A DNA stretch of 27,398 bases, taken from assembly GCA_958430865.1 (NCBI GenBank), contig CAUDNR010001079.1, positions 11,113-38,510 on the forward strand, read 5' to 3'. Source of the DNA: Entrophospora sp. SA101 (lineage: Eukaryota > Glomeromycota > Glomeromycetes > Entrophosporales > Entrophosporaceae). The notes beneath the pieces are model-generated. The model saw only the letters and a list, made by a program, of their open reading frames with translations. It searched no databases and was not told where the DNA came from. Shown here one piece after another: positions 10,450 to 20,050 of this stretch (position 1 is the first letter of the stretch; each line of letters opens with the position of its first letter). The translations under genes were made by a program, and so were the position numbers.

Positions 10450-10525
10450 ACACACACATACTTTTACACACACATACTTTTACACACACACTCTTTTACA
10501 CACATACTTTTACACACATACTTCT
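10450..10525 (+). repeat. Leader repeat of the chromovirus
   Basis: ACACATACTTTTAC recurs about five times with small changes between the PBS and the gag start codon. It lies in the untranslated leader of the genomic RNA. Its role is unknown; slippage during replication could explain it. Confidence 0.7.
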
Positions 10526-10536
10526 AACAACTCTGT

Positions 10537-11898
10537 ATGAGTAACTTTTATAATATATTTAGGGAAAACAACACTGACAGTGACTCTGACGAAGAAAACT
10601 CTCAAGAAGAAAACTCTACTATTTCTACATCACAACCAGGAAGAGAATTAGACGAATCTGACATTTTAAATCAACAAAGAAGAAGGGTCCAACAACCAAC
10701 TACACAATTAAATACAACGCCAGTCATAGGATCAAACAACCAATTTACTAACCAATCTATTACAAATAATATAGAACAACAAGTAACAACAATGGATGCC
10801 ACTCAATTCAATCAATTAATAGCAGCATTAGGACAACTCACTCAACAACTTGGTAATCAACAAGGCGGAAATACACCACCTAGGATTGCAGTACAAATTC
10901 CGATTTTTAAAGGAGAAACCAAAGAGAATGTAGCTACATGGTTAATGCAAGCTGAAACAATTTTTGCTGCTCAAGGAATTAATGATGTTGCAATTCGTTG
11001 CTACTATGCTAGTACTGGAATGAAAGAAGCTGCATTACATTGGTACCTAGCTCGAATGACAGAACATGGAAATAATACTGGAGTACCATGGGGTGATTGG
11101 AATGCATTTAAAACTGCTGTGCGAGCTGCTTTCCAACCTCCAAATTATCAATCTTATTTACGTCAACAATTGAGACGATTGAAACAAACAGGGAGTGTCC
11201 GAGATTATACCACCCAGTTCCAAAATGTTGTTGGTCAAATAGAAGGAATGGGAGACCTGGACCAAGTGGCACATTATTTAGATGGATTAAAACCTGACAC
11301 CCGAAAAGAATTAGCATACCAAGCACCACAAAGTTTAGAAGCTGCAATAAATCTTGCTGTACGATATGATTCTGCAATGTGGGGAATTGGAAAACCAATG
11401 AATAATAATAAGTCACGAACCACAAACTATAATCGTCCACCACCCCCACCAAGAGATGATGGAGGACCAAGACCAATGGATCTTGATTACATTGGAGAAA
11501 GTAGAAATCGTAATCGTACTAGTTATCAACGAAATAAGTATTCTGGCAACAACAATAATAATCATAGTAGTAACAATAACAAAGGTAAGTCATCAAAGGA
11601 AGGATGCTATAATTGTGGAAGGTTAGGACATTTCTCACGAGACTGCAAACAGAAAGGAAGTTCCACACTTAAAAATATTGAAGAAGACACTGCTAGTAAT
11701 AACAATTTGGAACTAGTTCAACTTGAAGAAAATAAAGAAAGCTTGCTTCGGTTCAATGGTAAAATCAATGGGAAAGATGCATGGATCCTTTTAGACAGTG
11801 GCGCTTCACGAAATTTCATTGATAAAAATTTTGTAAAAGAAAATAATTTAGCTGTTAGAACTACTACTCCTTTAACTATAGAATTAGCTGATGGGTGA
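10537..11898 (+). CDS. gag: Gag-protease polyprotein of the chromovirus
   Basis: The 453-codon frame starts at the first ATG after the leader. An acidic, Gln/Asn-rich N-terminus precedes a Retrotrans_gag-type capsid domain (about residues 115-280, with PIFKGETKENVATWLMQAE and YLRQQLRRLKQ). A basic Asn-rich linker leads to the zinc knuckle CYNCGRLGHFSRDC (357-370), which binds RNA. The aspartic protease follows, with LLDSGASRNFID (catalytic Asp at about 420). The frame then meets TGA at 11896-11898 right after ELADG, inside the protease. The same frame remains open and coding-like beyond (KKETNQVANMRILQLGVYQ), so the TGA looks like a nonsense change, most simply from an arginine codon. The protease is truncated, and capsid function is the most that may remain. 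Confidence 0.9.
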   Translation: MSNFYNIFRENNTDSDSDEENSQEENSTISTSQPGRELDESDILNQQRRRVQQPTTQLNTTPVIGSNNQFTNQSITNNIEQQVTTMDATQFNQLIAALGQLTQQLGNQQGGNTPPRIAVQIPIFKGETKENVATWLMQAETIFAAQGINDVAIRCYYASTGMKEAALHWYLARMTEHGNNTGVPWGDWNAFKTAVRAAFQPPNYQSYLRQQLRRLKQTGSVRDYTTQFQNVVGQIEGMGDLDQVAHYLDGLKPDTRKELAYQAPQSLEAAINLAVRYDSAMWGIGKPMNNNKSRTTNYNRPPPPPRDDGGPRPMDLDYIGESRNRNRTSYQRNKYSGNNNNNHSSNNNKGKSSKEGCYNCGRLGHFSRDCKQKGSSTLKNIEEDTASNNNLELVQLEENKESLLRFNGKINGKDAWILLDSGASRNFIDKNFVKENNLAVRTTTPLTIELADG

Positions 11899-11968
11899 AA
11901 GAAAGAAACTAATCAGGTAGCCAATATGAGAATATTACAATTAGGAGTATATCAAACCAAGAACCTAG

Positions 11969-14782
11969 ATGCACAAGTCATTGATCTTCAACGCTATGAT
12001 GCAAATTTTGGGAAAGAGCTGGTTATATTATGCAAACCCTCAGATCAATTGGCGAACTAATACACTTGTTTTTAAATATGGTAACAAAGAAATGGAAGTA
12101 AAGGCTGACACCAAGCGAAATGATACAATTGAATGTCGATCTATCTATATTTCTCGACAACAGCTAGCAAAAATTCCTAATGATAATGACTTATATGCTG
12201 TATATCTTGGAAACATGAACAAAGTGGATGAACCTGTTCTAACTCCTCAAGCTCAAAAGATTGTCAAAGAATTCTCTGATGTATTTCCCAAGAGCTTACC
12301 TGATGAATTACCTCCAAAAAGAAAGGTAGACCATGCCATTGACTTAGTTCCTGGGGCAGAACCCCCTTCAAGACCTATCTATAGACTAACATATCAGGAA
12401 ATGAATGAATTAAAGAACCAATTAACTGAATTGTTAAAGAAAGGATTCATCCAACCAAGTGTTTCACCTTATGGTGCACCTGTTCTATTTGTACACAAGA
12501 AAGAAGGAACTCTTCGACTCTGTGTTGATTATCGTGCACTGAACAAAATCACCATTAAAAATCGCTACCCACTACCTCGTGTGGAAGACTTAACTGACCG
12601 ACTAACTGGTGCCAAGTATTTTACAAAGATTGATCTTTACTCAGGTTATCATCAAGTAAGAATTCGTGAGGAGGATATACCAAAAACTGCTTTCCGCACT
12701 CGATATGGACACTTTGAATTTCTAGTATTACCCTTTGGATTGACTAATGCACCTGCAACTTTTATGACATTAATGAATGATATTTTCCGTGAGTTTTTGG
12801 ACAAATTTGTAGTTGTGTATTTAGATGACATTTTAGTATATAGTAAAACAGAAAAGGAGCATTACAAACATCTTCAACAGGTATTGAACACTCTTCGAGA
12901 ACATAAACTTTATGCTAAGATTAGCAAGTGTGAATTATTCCAAACCAAAGTTGAATATTTGGGTCACTATATTTCTGATCAAGGAATTGCTGTTGAAGAA
13001 AGAAAGGTTGCTGCCATTAAAGATTGGAAAGAACCAAATAACCTTACTGAATTAAGATCATTTTTAGGCCTTGCAAATTACTATAGAAAATTTGTCTTGA
13101 ATTATTCTACCATTGCCTCTCCTCTTACTCAATTATTGCACAAAGATCAACCTTATGTATGGGAAAAATCTCAACAAGTTGCATTTGAAGAAATTAAAAA
13201 ACGATTAACTTCTGCTCCTGTCTTGTTAATTCCTAATCCAGAATTACCATTCACAGTAACAACAGATGCTTCAGACCTAGCCATAGGTGCTGTATTGAGT
13301 CAGAACCAAGATAAAGGAGAACAACCAATAGCTTATGAATCAAGGAAGTTAACTTCAGCAGAGAAAAATTATCCTGTACATGAAAAGGAGTTACTTGCTA
13401 TTGTACATGCTATAAAAATCTGGAGACCATACTTGGAAAGTCAAAAATTTACAGTGATAACAGATCATGCTTCACTTGAATATATTCATAGCCAATCTAA
13501 TTTATCTCAACGACAAGCAAGATGGCTTGAAGTTTTGCAATCTACACCTTTTGAGGTAAAATATCGTCCAGGAAAGACAAATGTTGTAGCTGATGCATTG
13601 TCAAGAAAACCATATTTGTCTGTTATATCTGTTATTTCCACCACTTTAATTGAAAATGATAAACTGGCAAAAAGTTATCAAGAAGATAAACACTTTACTC
13701 CAATTTGGGACATATTACATAATCCTAATGCAACTGTCAAACAAAAAGCACAAGTAAAGAATTATGAATTGGTTGGAAACAAAATATATCTTCATGAAGG
13801 AAAACGTCTTGTAGTACCACGACAAAAAGATATAATTACTAAGATATTACAAGAAGCACATGACAATCCTACTTCTGGTCACCTTGGACGTGATAAAACA
13901 TATGAAAGAATTACTCGAACATATTATTGGCCTCGTATGAGCAAAGATGTAAAGAAATATGTTGCTACATGTGAATCATGTCAACGAAATAAAGCCACAA
14001 ATCAACAACCTGTAGGTCTCTTGCAAACATTACCAACTCCAAATAATCGATGGGAACAAATTGCAATGGATTTTATCACCCAACTACCTCGTACTTCCAA
14101 AGGATATGATGCTATTGTAGTATTTGTGGATCGTCTTTCAAAAAGAGCACATTTTATTCCTTTAACTACAGATGCAACTGCTCCTGATGTAGCAAAAATT
14201 TTCTTTGATCACATTTTTAAACATTGTGGATTACCCAAGGTAATTATATCTGACCGAGATCCAAAATTTACTAGTCGATTTTGGCAGGCTCTTTTCAAAT
14301 TGTTAGGAACAAAATTATCAATGTCTACAGCCTACCACCCTCAAACAGATGGACAAACTGAAAGAATGAATCGCACTCTGGAGGAAATGTTAAGAGCTTA
14401 CACAACATATCATCAAGACAAATGGGATGAACATCTTTCTGCAGCTGAATTTGCTTATAATAATTCCAAACAAGCTTCAACTGAAATGACACCTTTTGAA
14501 TTAGACAATGGACAACATCCAATGTCACCATTGGAACTTATAGATAGTAATACCACTAAAGTTGAAGCAGCTGAAAATTTGTATATAATCTGGAAAAACA
14601 ATTTACAAACTGCTAAAGATGCTTTATTAGCTGCTCAAGAACAACAAACAAAATATGCAAATCAACATCGTCGAAATGAAAACTATAATGTTGGTGATCA
14701 AGTTCTTCTGTCTACTGCAAATATCAATGATGATATTGTGAATCATGTCAACGAAATAAAGCCACAAATCAACAACCTGTAG
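11969..14782 (+). pseudogene. pol: Pol: reverse transcriptase, RNase H, integrase (frame-disrupted)
   Basis: The frame carries a complete reverse transcriptase with YLDD at about residue 284, RNase H with [15 protein letters not shown] (about 431) and VADALSRK (about 541), the integrase HHCC finger (H-x-H around 630, CESC at about 667), and the integrase catalytic core with [18 protein letters not shown] and the E of [14 protein letters not shown]. Upstream it is one base out of frame with the protease: the natural junction lies near 12000, where an extra A seems present in GCAAATTTT. ATG 11969 is only the first Met of the open stretch. At 14737 the frame runs into the repeat copy and ends 15 codons later, so this copy has no chromodomain. 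It is not a functional polyprotein as it stands. Confidence 0.9.
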
Positions 14783-15504
14783 GTCTCTTGCAAACATTAC
14801 CAACTCCAAATAATCGATGGGAACAAATAACAATGGATTTTATCACCCAACTACCTCATACTTCCAAAGGATATGATGCTATTGTAGTATTTGTGGATCG
14901 TCTTTCAAAAAGAGCACATTTTATTCCTTTAACTACAGATGCAACTGCTCCTGATGTAGCAAAAATTTTCTTTGATCACATTTTTAAACATCATGGATTA
15001 CCCAAGGTAATTATATCTGACCGAGATCCAAAATTTACTAGTCGATTTTGGCAGGCTCTTTTCAAATTGTTAGGAACAAAATTATCAATGTCTACAGCCT
15101 ACCACCCTCAAACAGATGGACAAACTGAAAGAATGAATCGCACTCTGGAGGAAATGTTAAGAGCTTACACAACATATCATCAAGACAAATGGGATGAACA
15201 TCTTTCTGCAGCTGAATTCGCTTATAATAATTCCAAACAAGCTTCAACTGAAATGACACCTTTTGAATTAGACAATGGACAACATCCAATGACACCATTG
15301 GAACTTATAGATAGTAATACCACTAAAGTTGAAGCAGCTGAAAATTTGTATATAATCTGGAAAAACAATTTACAAACTGCTAAAGATGCTTTATTAGCTG
15401 CTCAAGAACGACAAACAAAATATGCAAATCAACATCGTCGAAATGAAAACTATAATGTTGGTGATCAAGTTCTTCTGTCTACTGCAAATATCAATGATGA
15501 TATC
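13971..15504 (+). repeat. 767-bp tandem duplication in the integrase region
   Basis: 13971-14737 is repeated head to tail at 14738-15504. Counting by eye, the copies differ at about eight positions, including two adjacent codons with double changes (ATTGCA to ATAACA, and TGT to CAT). The unit is not a multiple of three, so it shifts the frame. It starts just inside the HHCC finger and ends after the catalytic core. Only one or two bases of homology exist at the junction. Confidence 0.95.
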
Positions 15505-15882
15505 AACAAAAATCGTGCAACAAGAAAGTTAAATCCAAAATGGATTGGTCCATTTCCAATTGAAGAAGTCATCTCACCAACTGTGTACAAGTTAACCTTA
15601 CCAAAAACAATGAAAATTCATCCTGTGTTTCACATATCTTTAATTAAACCACATAAAACAACAGATGAATTTGAAAGAGAAATACCTCCACCACCTATTA
15701 ACACTAATGAAAATGAAAATGATGAATATGAAGTTGAAAGTATTCTAGACATGAAAACAAAACATAAAAAGAAATTTTATCTTGTGAAATGGAAAGGATA
15801 CCCCCTTTATGATGCAACTTGGGAACCTGAGTCAAATTTAACAAATTGCCATGGAATTTTACAAGAATTTTTAAATCAATGA
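14788..15882 (+). pseudogene. pol: Second integrase core with chromodomain
   Basis: This is the 3' end of pol after the duplication. It has a second full catalytic core ([34 protein letters not shown]), the C-terminal beta-barrel region (KLNPKWIGPFPIEE and HPVFHISLIKPH), and a chromodomain from about 15733 (YEVESILDMK, FYLVKWKGYP, ATWEPESNLTN). In chromoviruses this domain guides integration, often toward marked chromatin. The frame has no ATG start near its beginning and is out of phase with the upstream pol frame, so it would be translated only after a shift or from another message. It lacks the HHCC finger. The stop lies at 15880-15882, 17 bases before the polypurine tract. Confidence 0.9.
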
Positions 15883-15898
15883 GGACATTGATTTTTAA

Positions 15899-15909
15899 TG
15901 GGGGAGTAA
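15899..15909 (+). other. Polypurine tract of the chromovirus
   Basis: GGGGGAG with flanking purines lies directly before the 3' LTR, where plus-strand DNA synthesis would be primed. Confidence 0.75.
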
Positions 15910-16312
15910 TGTAACAGTTCTTTTTCGTTAATTGCGAATATGAAATGTGGCACAGTAATACAAAATTTATTTCGCGTAACGCGTTAAATTAAAACGAAAC
16001 GTTACAACTTTATTTATATATATTATCGTCATATTACTTATTATTTATATTATGTATTATTTATATTACTTATATTATTATTATTTATATTATTTTCTTA
16101 TGTATATGAGTTACAAATTAAGTGCTGCGGCTTTCCGGGAAGTTCTAAGATATTATTTTTATTTATTTAATTGTAATATTATATTATGCATTTTTGTATA
16201 AAAAGATAAGCTTTCCGTAATTAATAAAGAATAACTTGTATAACTTGTATTTTTTTTAATAATTAAAACCATTATATAGTATTTTGACGTAAGGAAAAAG
16301 GGTTTCCTTACA
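15910..16312 (+). repeat. 3' LTR, 403 bp
   Basis: Matches the 5' LTR apart from one extra T near 16250. TATA-like word at 16197-16206. The sequence after it (CAAACAATTTTTT) is neither the left-flank target duplication nor kelch exon 3. Confidence 0.95.
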
Positions 16313-16516
16313 CAAACAATTTTTTAAGCAGATATCGATTTGGGAATTCAGTAGTTAAGCTTACTGTATTGTTATATAATTATATTTATGATTATTTTAT
16401 AGAAAGAAAATTTGAAGATCATCATATAAAAATCAAGATCAATCATTAAACAAGAGAAACCTATTCACACAATTTGGTGAATGGTATTGTTGAATTTAAT
16501 TTTATTAATACAAATG

Positions 16517-16766
16517 AGATGTCCACCAGCAATATGGGGGTCTGAGAACTCCTGGCCAAAATTGAGTTTTTTGCATAATGTATATCTATATCATAAGGAT
16601 TATAGTTGGTGAAAAATTTAGAACATGTTTACCTAGTACAATAATGAGATACAAGATTTGAAATATTTACTTTACATATCAAAACTATTCGTGTAACCAA
16701 TTTTGTTTTGATAATAACACAGAACAATTTAATAGTCTCAGACCCCCTTTTTGCTGGTGGACATCC
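16517..16766. mobile_element. MITE with ATGTCCACCAGC termini, 250 bp
   Basis: The left end (A/GGATGTCCACCAGC, then GGGGGTCTGAGA) matches the reverse complement of the right end over about 30 bp with few mismatches. CAAATG at 16511-16516 and 16767-16772 is a probable target duplication. No coding capacity. The interior is AT-rich. A 6-bp duplication does not settle the superfamily. Confidence 0.75.
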
Positions 16767-16909
16767 CAAATGTCAAAATGTAGTGGGATGGCTTGTCATC
16801 TCAATCAACTAAATTTAGAAATGCTGAAGCCAATGGTCCCAATTAATTTCCGGATATGTTCTCTTATATAAGAAATGATTTCTATGATCACAACTACAAT
16901 TTTTTATTT

Positions 16910-17540
16910 GTGCAGATATCATATGGACCATTTTCACCAGACAATTGAGATCACATAGGGAAGATTTTACTAAGTTGGGAAAGTTTGGAAATGACATGTT
17001 GAATCATATATTTTTTTTTCTAAACAAGTTTCATAAAAGCAAACAAATAATTAAGTTATTAGATGATTTAAAAATAATTTTAGTTCATTTCTATGATAAC
17101 TATTATTGTTATTATATTTATTGCATATTGTATATCACATTAATTATTTTTTATAACTAGACATGAAGATGTACATCCATGCTATGGAACAAGGAAGTGG
17201 ACCATTTCGAAAAATGATACAAATTTTTTCAATTGAGTTACCAATTGTAATTGACAACCTTCATAGTTCAACTGATAATTTCATCAATTTATGTGAACAC
17301 TTAAATTTTATAAATAGCTTGATTTTTAAAAACATCAAAATTATAGCAATGATTGATGACATGGTAAAATGAAGAAAATTAATAGAAGGAAAAAAAATAA
17401 GTAATGATATTGTCACTACTGTCTTCATGCCAGAGCATGAGTAGGAAGAATATATTTATATGGCAATTATTCAAATATGTACACAATAAAATGTAACAAA
17501 ATTTGCGAAAGATGTTATTAATTTTACCAGTTAGAAAGAA
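16910..17540 (+). pseudogene. Unrecognised decayed gene
   Basis: Short plus-strand open pieces suggest a broken gene. A possible acceptor (TTTGTGCAG near 16915) leads to a coding-like block with HREDFTKLGKFGNDML. A second possible acceptor (AACTAG, about 17155-17160) leads to a 69-codon frame (17163-17372). After its stop, the same reading shows further open pieces (IEGKKISNDIVTTVFMPEHE) cut by stops. I do not recognise the family. Frameshifts and stops every 60-100 codons argue for decay. It may equally be chance frames in AT-rich DNA. Confidence 0.3.
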
Positions 17541-17566
17541 GTACAGTTGTAGATTCTGAATAATTA

Positions 17567-17699
17567 ATTAAATCCTTTGCTCCCATATCTTTGTATTTCA
17601 CCCTGTGTCAACGAAGCTGGCTCTCTGATTGTTAAACAACCATGTCTACTTTTTGTAAAATTCTCCTTACCTTGGCAGTGAATTTTACACAAACTGGTG
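17567..17699 (-). pseudogene. Unrecognised coding-like fragment beside a MITE
   Basis: The minus strand has an open stretch with richer composition than its surroundings, including KIHCQGKENF, CLTIREPASLTQGE and QRYGSKG. It ends at a TAA near 17567. The MITE at 17700 begins at its N-terminal edge, after the duplication AACTGGTG. I do not recognise the protein. It may be an exon of an older gene or transposon. Confidence 0.3.
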
Positions 17700-17892
17700 T
17701 ATGGTTGCTTGCCAAAACTCCTCTGTAAATCAATTGGCAAAGTTTCGGCAGGTAACACACTAATTGTTTGTTAGAGTTTTGGCAGAGTTTCACATTTAGG
17801 AATTTTGACAATTAGTAGAGTTTCAGCAGGTTACACACTAATTGTTTGTTAGAGTTTCAGCAGTCATTAGGAGGTTTTGGCAAGTAACCTTA
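17700..17892. mobile_element. hAT-like MITE, 193 bp, copy B
   Basis: The left end TATGGTTGCTTGCCAAAAC matches the reverse complement of the right end at 17 of 19 bases. The flanks are AACTGGTG (17692-17699) and AACTGGTA (17893-17900), an 8-bp duplication with one change. It is the same family as 5956-6159, in opposite orientation: both contain the block AGTTTC(G/A)GCAGGT with neighbouring ACACACTAATTGTTTGTT-like sequence. Confidence 0.85.
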
Positions 17893-17900
17893 AACTGGTA

Positions 17901-18359
17901 ATACATGCATTAAAAAAAAAATAAATTAATTCTATGCATATTTATTGGCCTTACCAGATCTGATGAGAATACTCTCTTTAATTGATATTATTTGTCTAGA
18001 TTGATATTCATAGGATTTGTAGTGAATCTACCTTGAGTTTTTCATCTGTTAATTCTAGATTTGCAAGACATATTAATATCTTATGTATAATGACATATTA
18101 TATCAAAGTATTGAGACACATTCAAAAATTTTTTTTCTAGCAAAGTGATCTCTGTTCCAAATTGGAACACATGTGATTTTGATGAAAATAAAGCATGGAC
18201 ATCCACATAACATAATTCTGAATGAGACAAATGGTTACATAGAACCTTACTTTTATTGATATATAAAAAATGTCATTGAAATAACAACATAAAAATAAAA
18301 TAAAATCATATTACAGTCACATACTGTAAATGTAATAAATACATACCCACTATTAATTA
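17901..18359. other. Spacer downstream of the Crinkler-like gene
   Basis: AT-rich sequence with no supported frame, RNA gene or repeat. It includes the presumed 3' untranslated region of the minus-strand gene that ends at 18360. Confidence 0.35.
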
Positions 18360-18722
18360 CTAATAGGGGGGTTGTGTGTCTAATCGTACAATAATATTAA
18401 TTGTTTCATAGAGAGTTTCTCTATTAAAATGTTTAGAAATTAAATCATATGGAAATATTGGCTTACCAGCATCTCCATATCCATTTTTGTATGATTCAAT
18501 TTCACTTTTGATATTCTTATACACATTATCAACTTTGTGAAGAACAAATTTATGAGGAAGAATATTTTCAAACAAAGATGGCAACCGTTCTTTAATCATA
18601 GGCCTTAACTTGTCGACTTTGTCATCAGTGGAAATATTAAGCACAATAACACTATGCTCTGAAAGACTATAAAGTGACCCATTAGGAATGACAAGACAAT
18701 TGAGACTAATGATATTGGCCAT
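18360..18722 (-). CDS. Crinkler-like N-terminal header protein, stand-alone
   Basis: The 120-residue protein starts MANIISLNCLVIPNGS and continues LSEHSVIVLNIS and DKLRPMIKERLPSL, then HKFVLHKVD. This matches the ubiquitin-like N-terminal header of Crinkler (CRN) proteins, known in oomycetes as host-targeted effectors and present in AM fungi. The protein stops after INIIVRLDTQPPY, where larger family members continue into a variable C-terminal domain, so this one has a header only. I chose ATG 18722 because the frame upstream reads through what looks like a 5'UTR intron (18733-18823 on the minus strand, donor AAG-GTATGT, acceptor ATATTTAG), which ends ten bases before the ATG. No classic signal peptide is present in the chosen protein. 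A role as effector is inference. Intact frame and clean splice signals suggest it is expressed. Confidence 0.7.
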   Translation of the reverse strand: MANIISLNCLVIPNGSLYSLSEHSVIVLNISTDDKVDKLRPMIKERLPSLFENILPHKFVLHKVDNVYKNIKSEIESYKNGYGDAGKPIFPYDLISKHFNRETLYETINIIVRLDTQPPY

Positions 18723-18933
18723 ATTGTTTTTCCTAAATATGGAAAACCATAGTGAGTAGAATTTCATTTTCAAGAGTAAAAAGAAACTTTGTAACATTTG
18801 TGTAGATATTATATAATACATACCTTCAAAAAAAATCGATAAGATTAAAATTGATGCCTCATAAATCCAGTTTATTTATATGTTTCATTTGTTACCTGAG
18901 AACCTGCTAGAAGAAAAAATATTAGTAATTATG

Positions 18934-19203
18934 TTACCCGACCATTTCTTGGATCCTTTCTTCATAAGGCAGGTCTATTAAGTCATGAGTGTCAAGAACT
19001 GAATATATTTCATCATTTATGGAGGAAATTAAACCTTTCAGAATGACGATTGCTTTTGTAGAATAAAAAATAAGACAAATTTTGGCGATCTCGGATCTCA
19101 AGTTCCGTAACATATTGATATGAAATTTGATATTAATATTATTACTGATAAAGAACAATAAACTCTCTTTATTAGTCGCGGGACATTGCAGATCAATTGT
19201 CAT
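18934..19203 (-). CDS. Hypothetical 89-residue protein
   Basis: An ATG-initiated minus-strand frame, with ordinary amino-acid composition, lies just upstream of the Crinkler-like gene on the same strand. It has a mildly hydrophobic stretch (IAKICLIFYSTKAIVILKGLI, minus its last residue a candidate helix) and an acidic C-terminus (DLPYEERIQEM). I recognise no family. At its end a GTAACA donor-like word overlaps the last codons, with TTCTAG 30 bases on, which would be too short for an intron here. It could be part of the upstream neighbour or a chance frame. Confidence 0.3.
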   Translation of the reverse strand: MTIDLQCPATNKESLLFFISNNINIKFHINMLRNLRSEIAKICLIFYSTKAIVILKGLISSINDEIYSVLDTHDLIDLPYEERIQEMVG

Positions 19204-19664
19204 TCAATATAAACATTACACGAATAAAATTATTAGCGTCCACTTCAAAAAAAAATTTTCTCCGTTTTTCATATAGCAAGCGATTTTCAACCATAACAAA
19301 ATTTTTAGAGCCAGACCAGGACTTTTAACAACAGTTAAAAGAAAAGGCTAGCTTAAACATTGGTTATTCTACGCTAGGTCGGAAACGTTTCTTTTCTTCA
19401 CACTTATTTTAAGATTTTCTTCCAACTAGTATGCAGACTAAAACAAATTCAGCGGCAACAATTGTGCCAAATTGTTCCTTACAAAGTCACTTATAACTAC
19501 TTGAAAACTTGTGTTAGAAAAATTTTGACTTTAATTATAAGAGACTGATTTATAGGTTATTAATTTATTATATATTAATTGATAAAATGAAACTATCATA
19601 GCAACACTATAATAGAAATGCTTAAAAGTTAAGTAGCCTATTACTAGCTTGTATATAAAAAACA
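19204..19664. other. Intergenic stretch
   Basis: Somewhat less AT-rich around 19300-19400. No frame, tRNA or repeat is supported. It contains the possible promoter of the minus-strand frame ending at 19203. Confidence 0.35.
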
Positions 19665-20050
19665 AAATCTTGGTTTTTATAAGTATAATTAATCTGTGCT
19701 TATTATTAATATATAAAATTGTTATGCGATCATATAGATCTTATATATATCGGAATTAGCGAGAGTGAATATAACAAATAAACCTTAGTTTTTTACAATA
19801 ATCTGTGTTTATTATTAATATATAAAATTGTTACACGATCATATAGATCTTATATACATCGGAATTAATGAGATTGAATATAATAATAACAAACAAACCT
19901 TGGTTTTTACAATTATAATCTGTGCTTATTATTAATATATAAAATTGTTACACGGTCACTTAGATTTTATATACATCGGAATTAATGAGAGTGAATATAA
20001 TAAACAAGCCTTGATTTTTACAACTATAATCTGTGCTTATTATTAATATT
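19665..20050. repeat. Tandem repeat, about 112-bp unit, 3.5 copies
   Basis: The word CTGTG(C/T)TTATTATTAATAT begins at 19694, 19803, 19920 and 20031. Between are conserved phrases TTGTTACACG(A/G)TCA, TAGATCTTATATACATCGG and AATTAATGAGA. Copies differ by scattered substitutions and small indels, so the array is not new. No coding sense is seen. Confidence 0.9.

Larger units (their letters stand above)
10024..16312 (+). mobile_element. Ty3/gypsy chromovirus, full length but defective
   Basis: The order is LTR, PBS, gag-protease, reverse transcriptase-RNase H, integrase, chromodomain, PPT, LTR. Integrase after RNase H places it in Ty3/gypsy, and the terminal chromodomain in the chromovirus branch. 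The LTRs differ only by one base in a T-run, so the last insertion was recent. Three lesions break the polyprotein: TGA at 11896-11898, a +1 shift near 12000, and a 767-bp duplication in the integrase. The five bases outside the LTRs (TTATC on the left and CAAAC on the right) do not match, so no target duplication is present. The left flank is kelch intron 2; the right flank is unrelated. Confidence 0.95.

Noticed and set aside
11108..11476. 122-codon minus-strand frame inside gag
   Set aside because: Antisense shadow of the capsid region.
11896..11898. TGA as programmed readthrough codon of gag
   Set aside because: A further frame change about 100 bases later would still be needed, so mutation is simpler; kept only as an alternative in the findings.
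14325..15298. Minus-strand frames repeated at 14325 and 15092
   Set aside because: Their near identity only reflects the integrase duplication; both are antisense shadows.
18723..18821. N-terminal extension of the Crinkler-like protein resembling a signal peptide
   Set aside because: The extension lies within a sequence with good intron borders (18733-18823), so it is more likely intronic.
19340..19400. Possible tRNA near a GC-richer patch
   Set aside because: No B-box-like GGTTCGA and no cloverleaf could be drawn.
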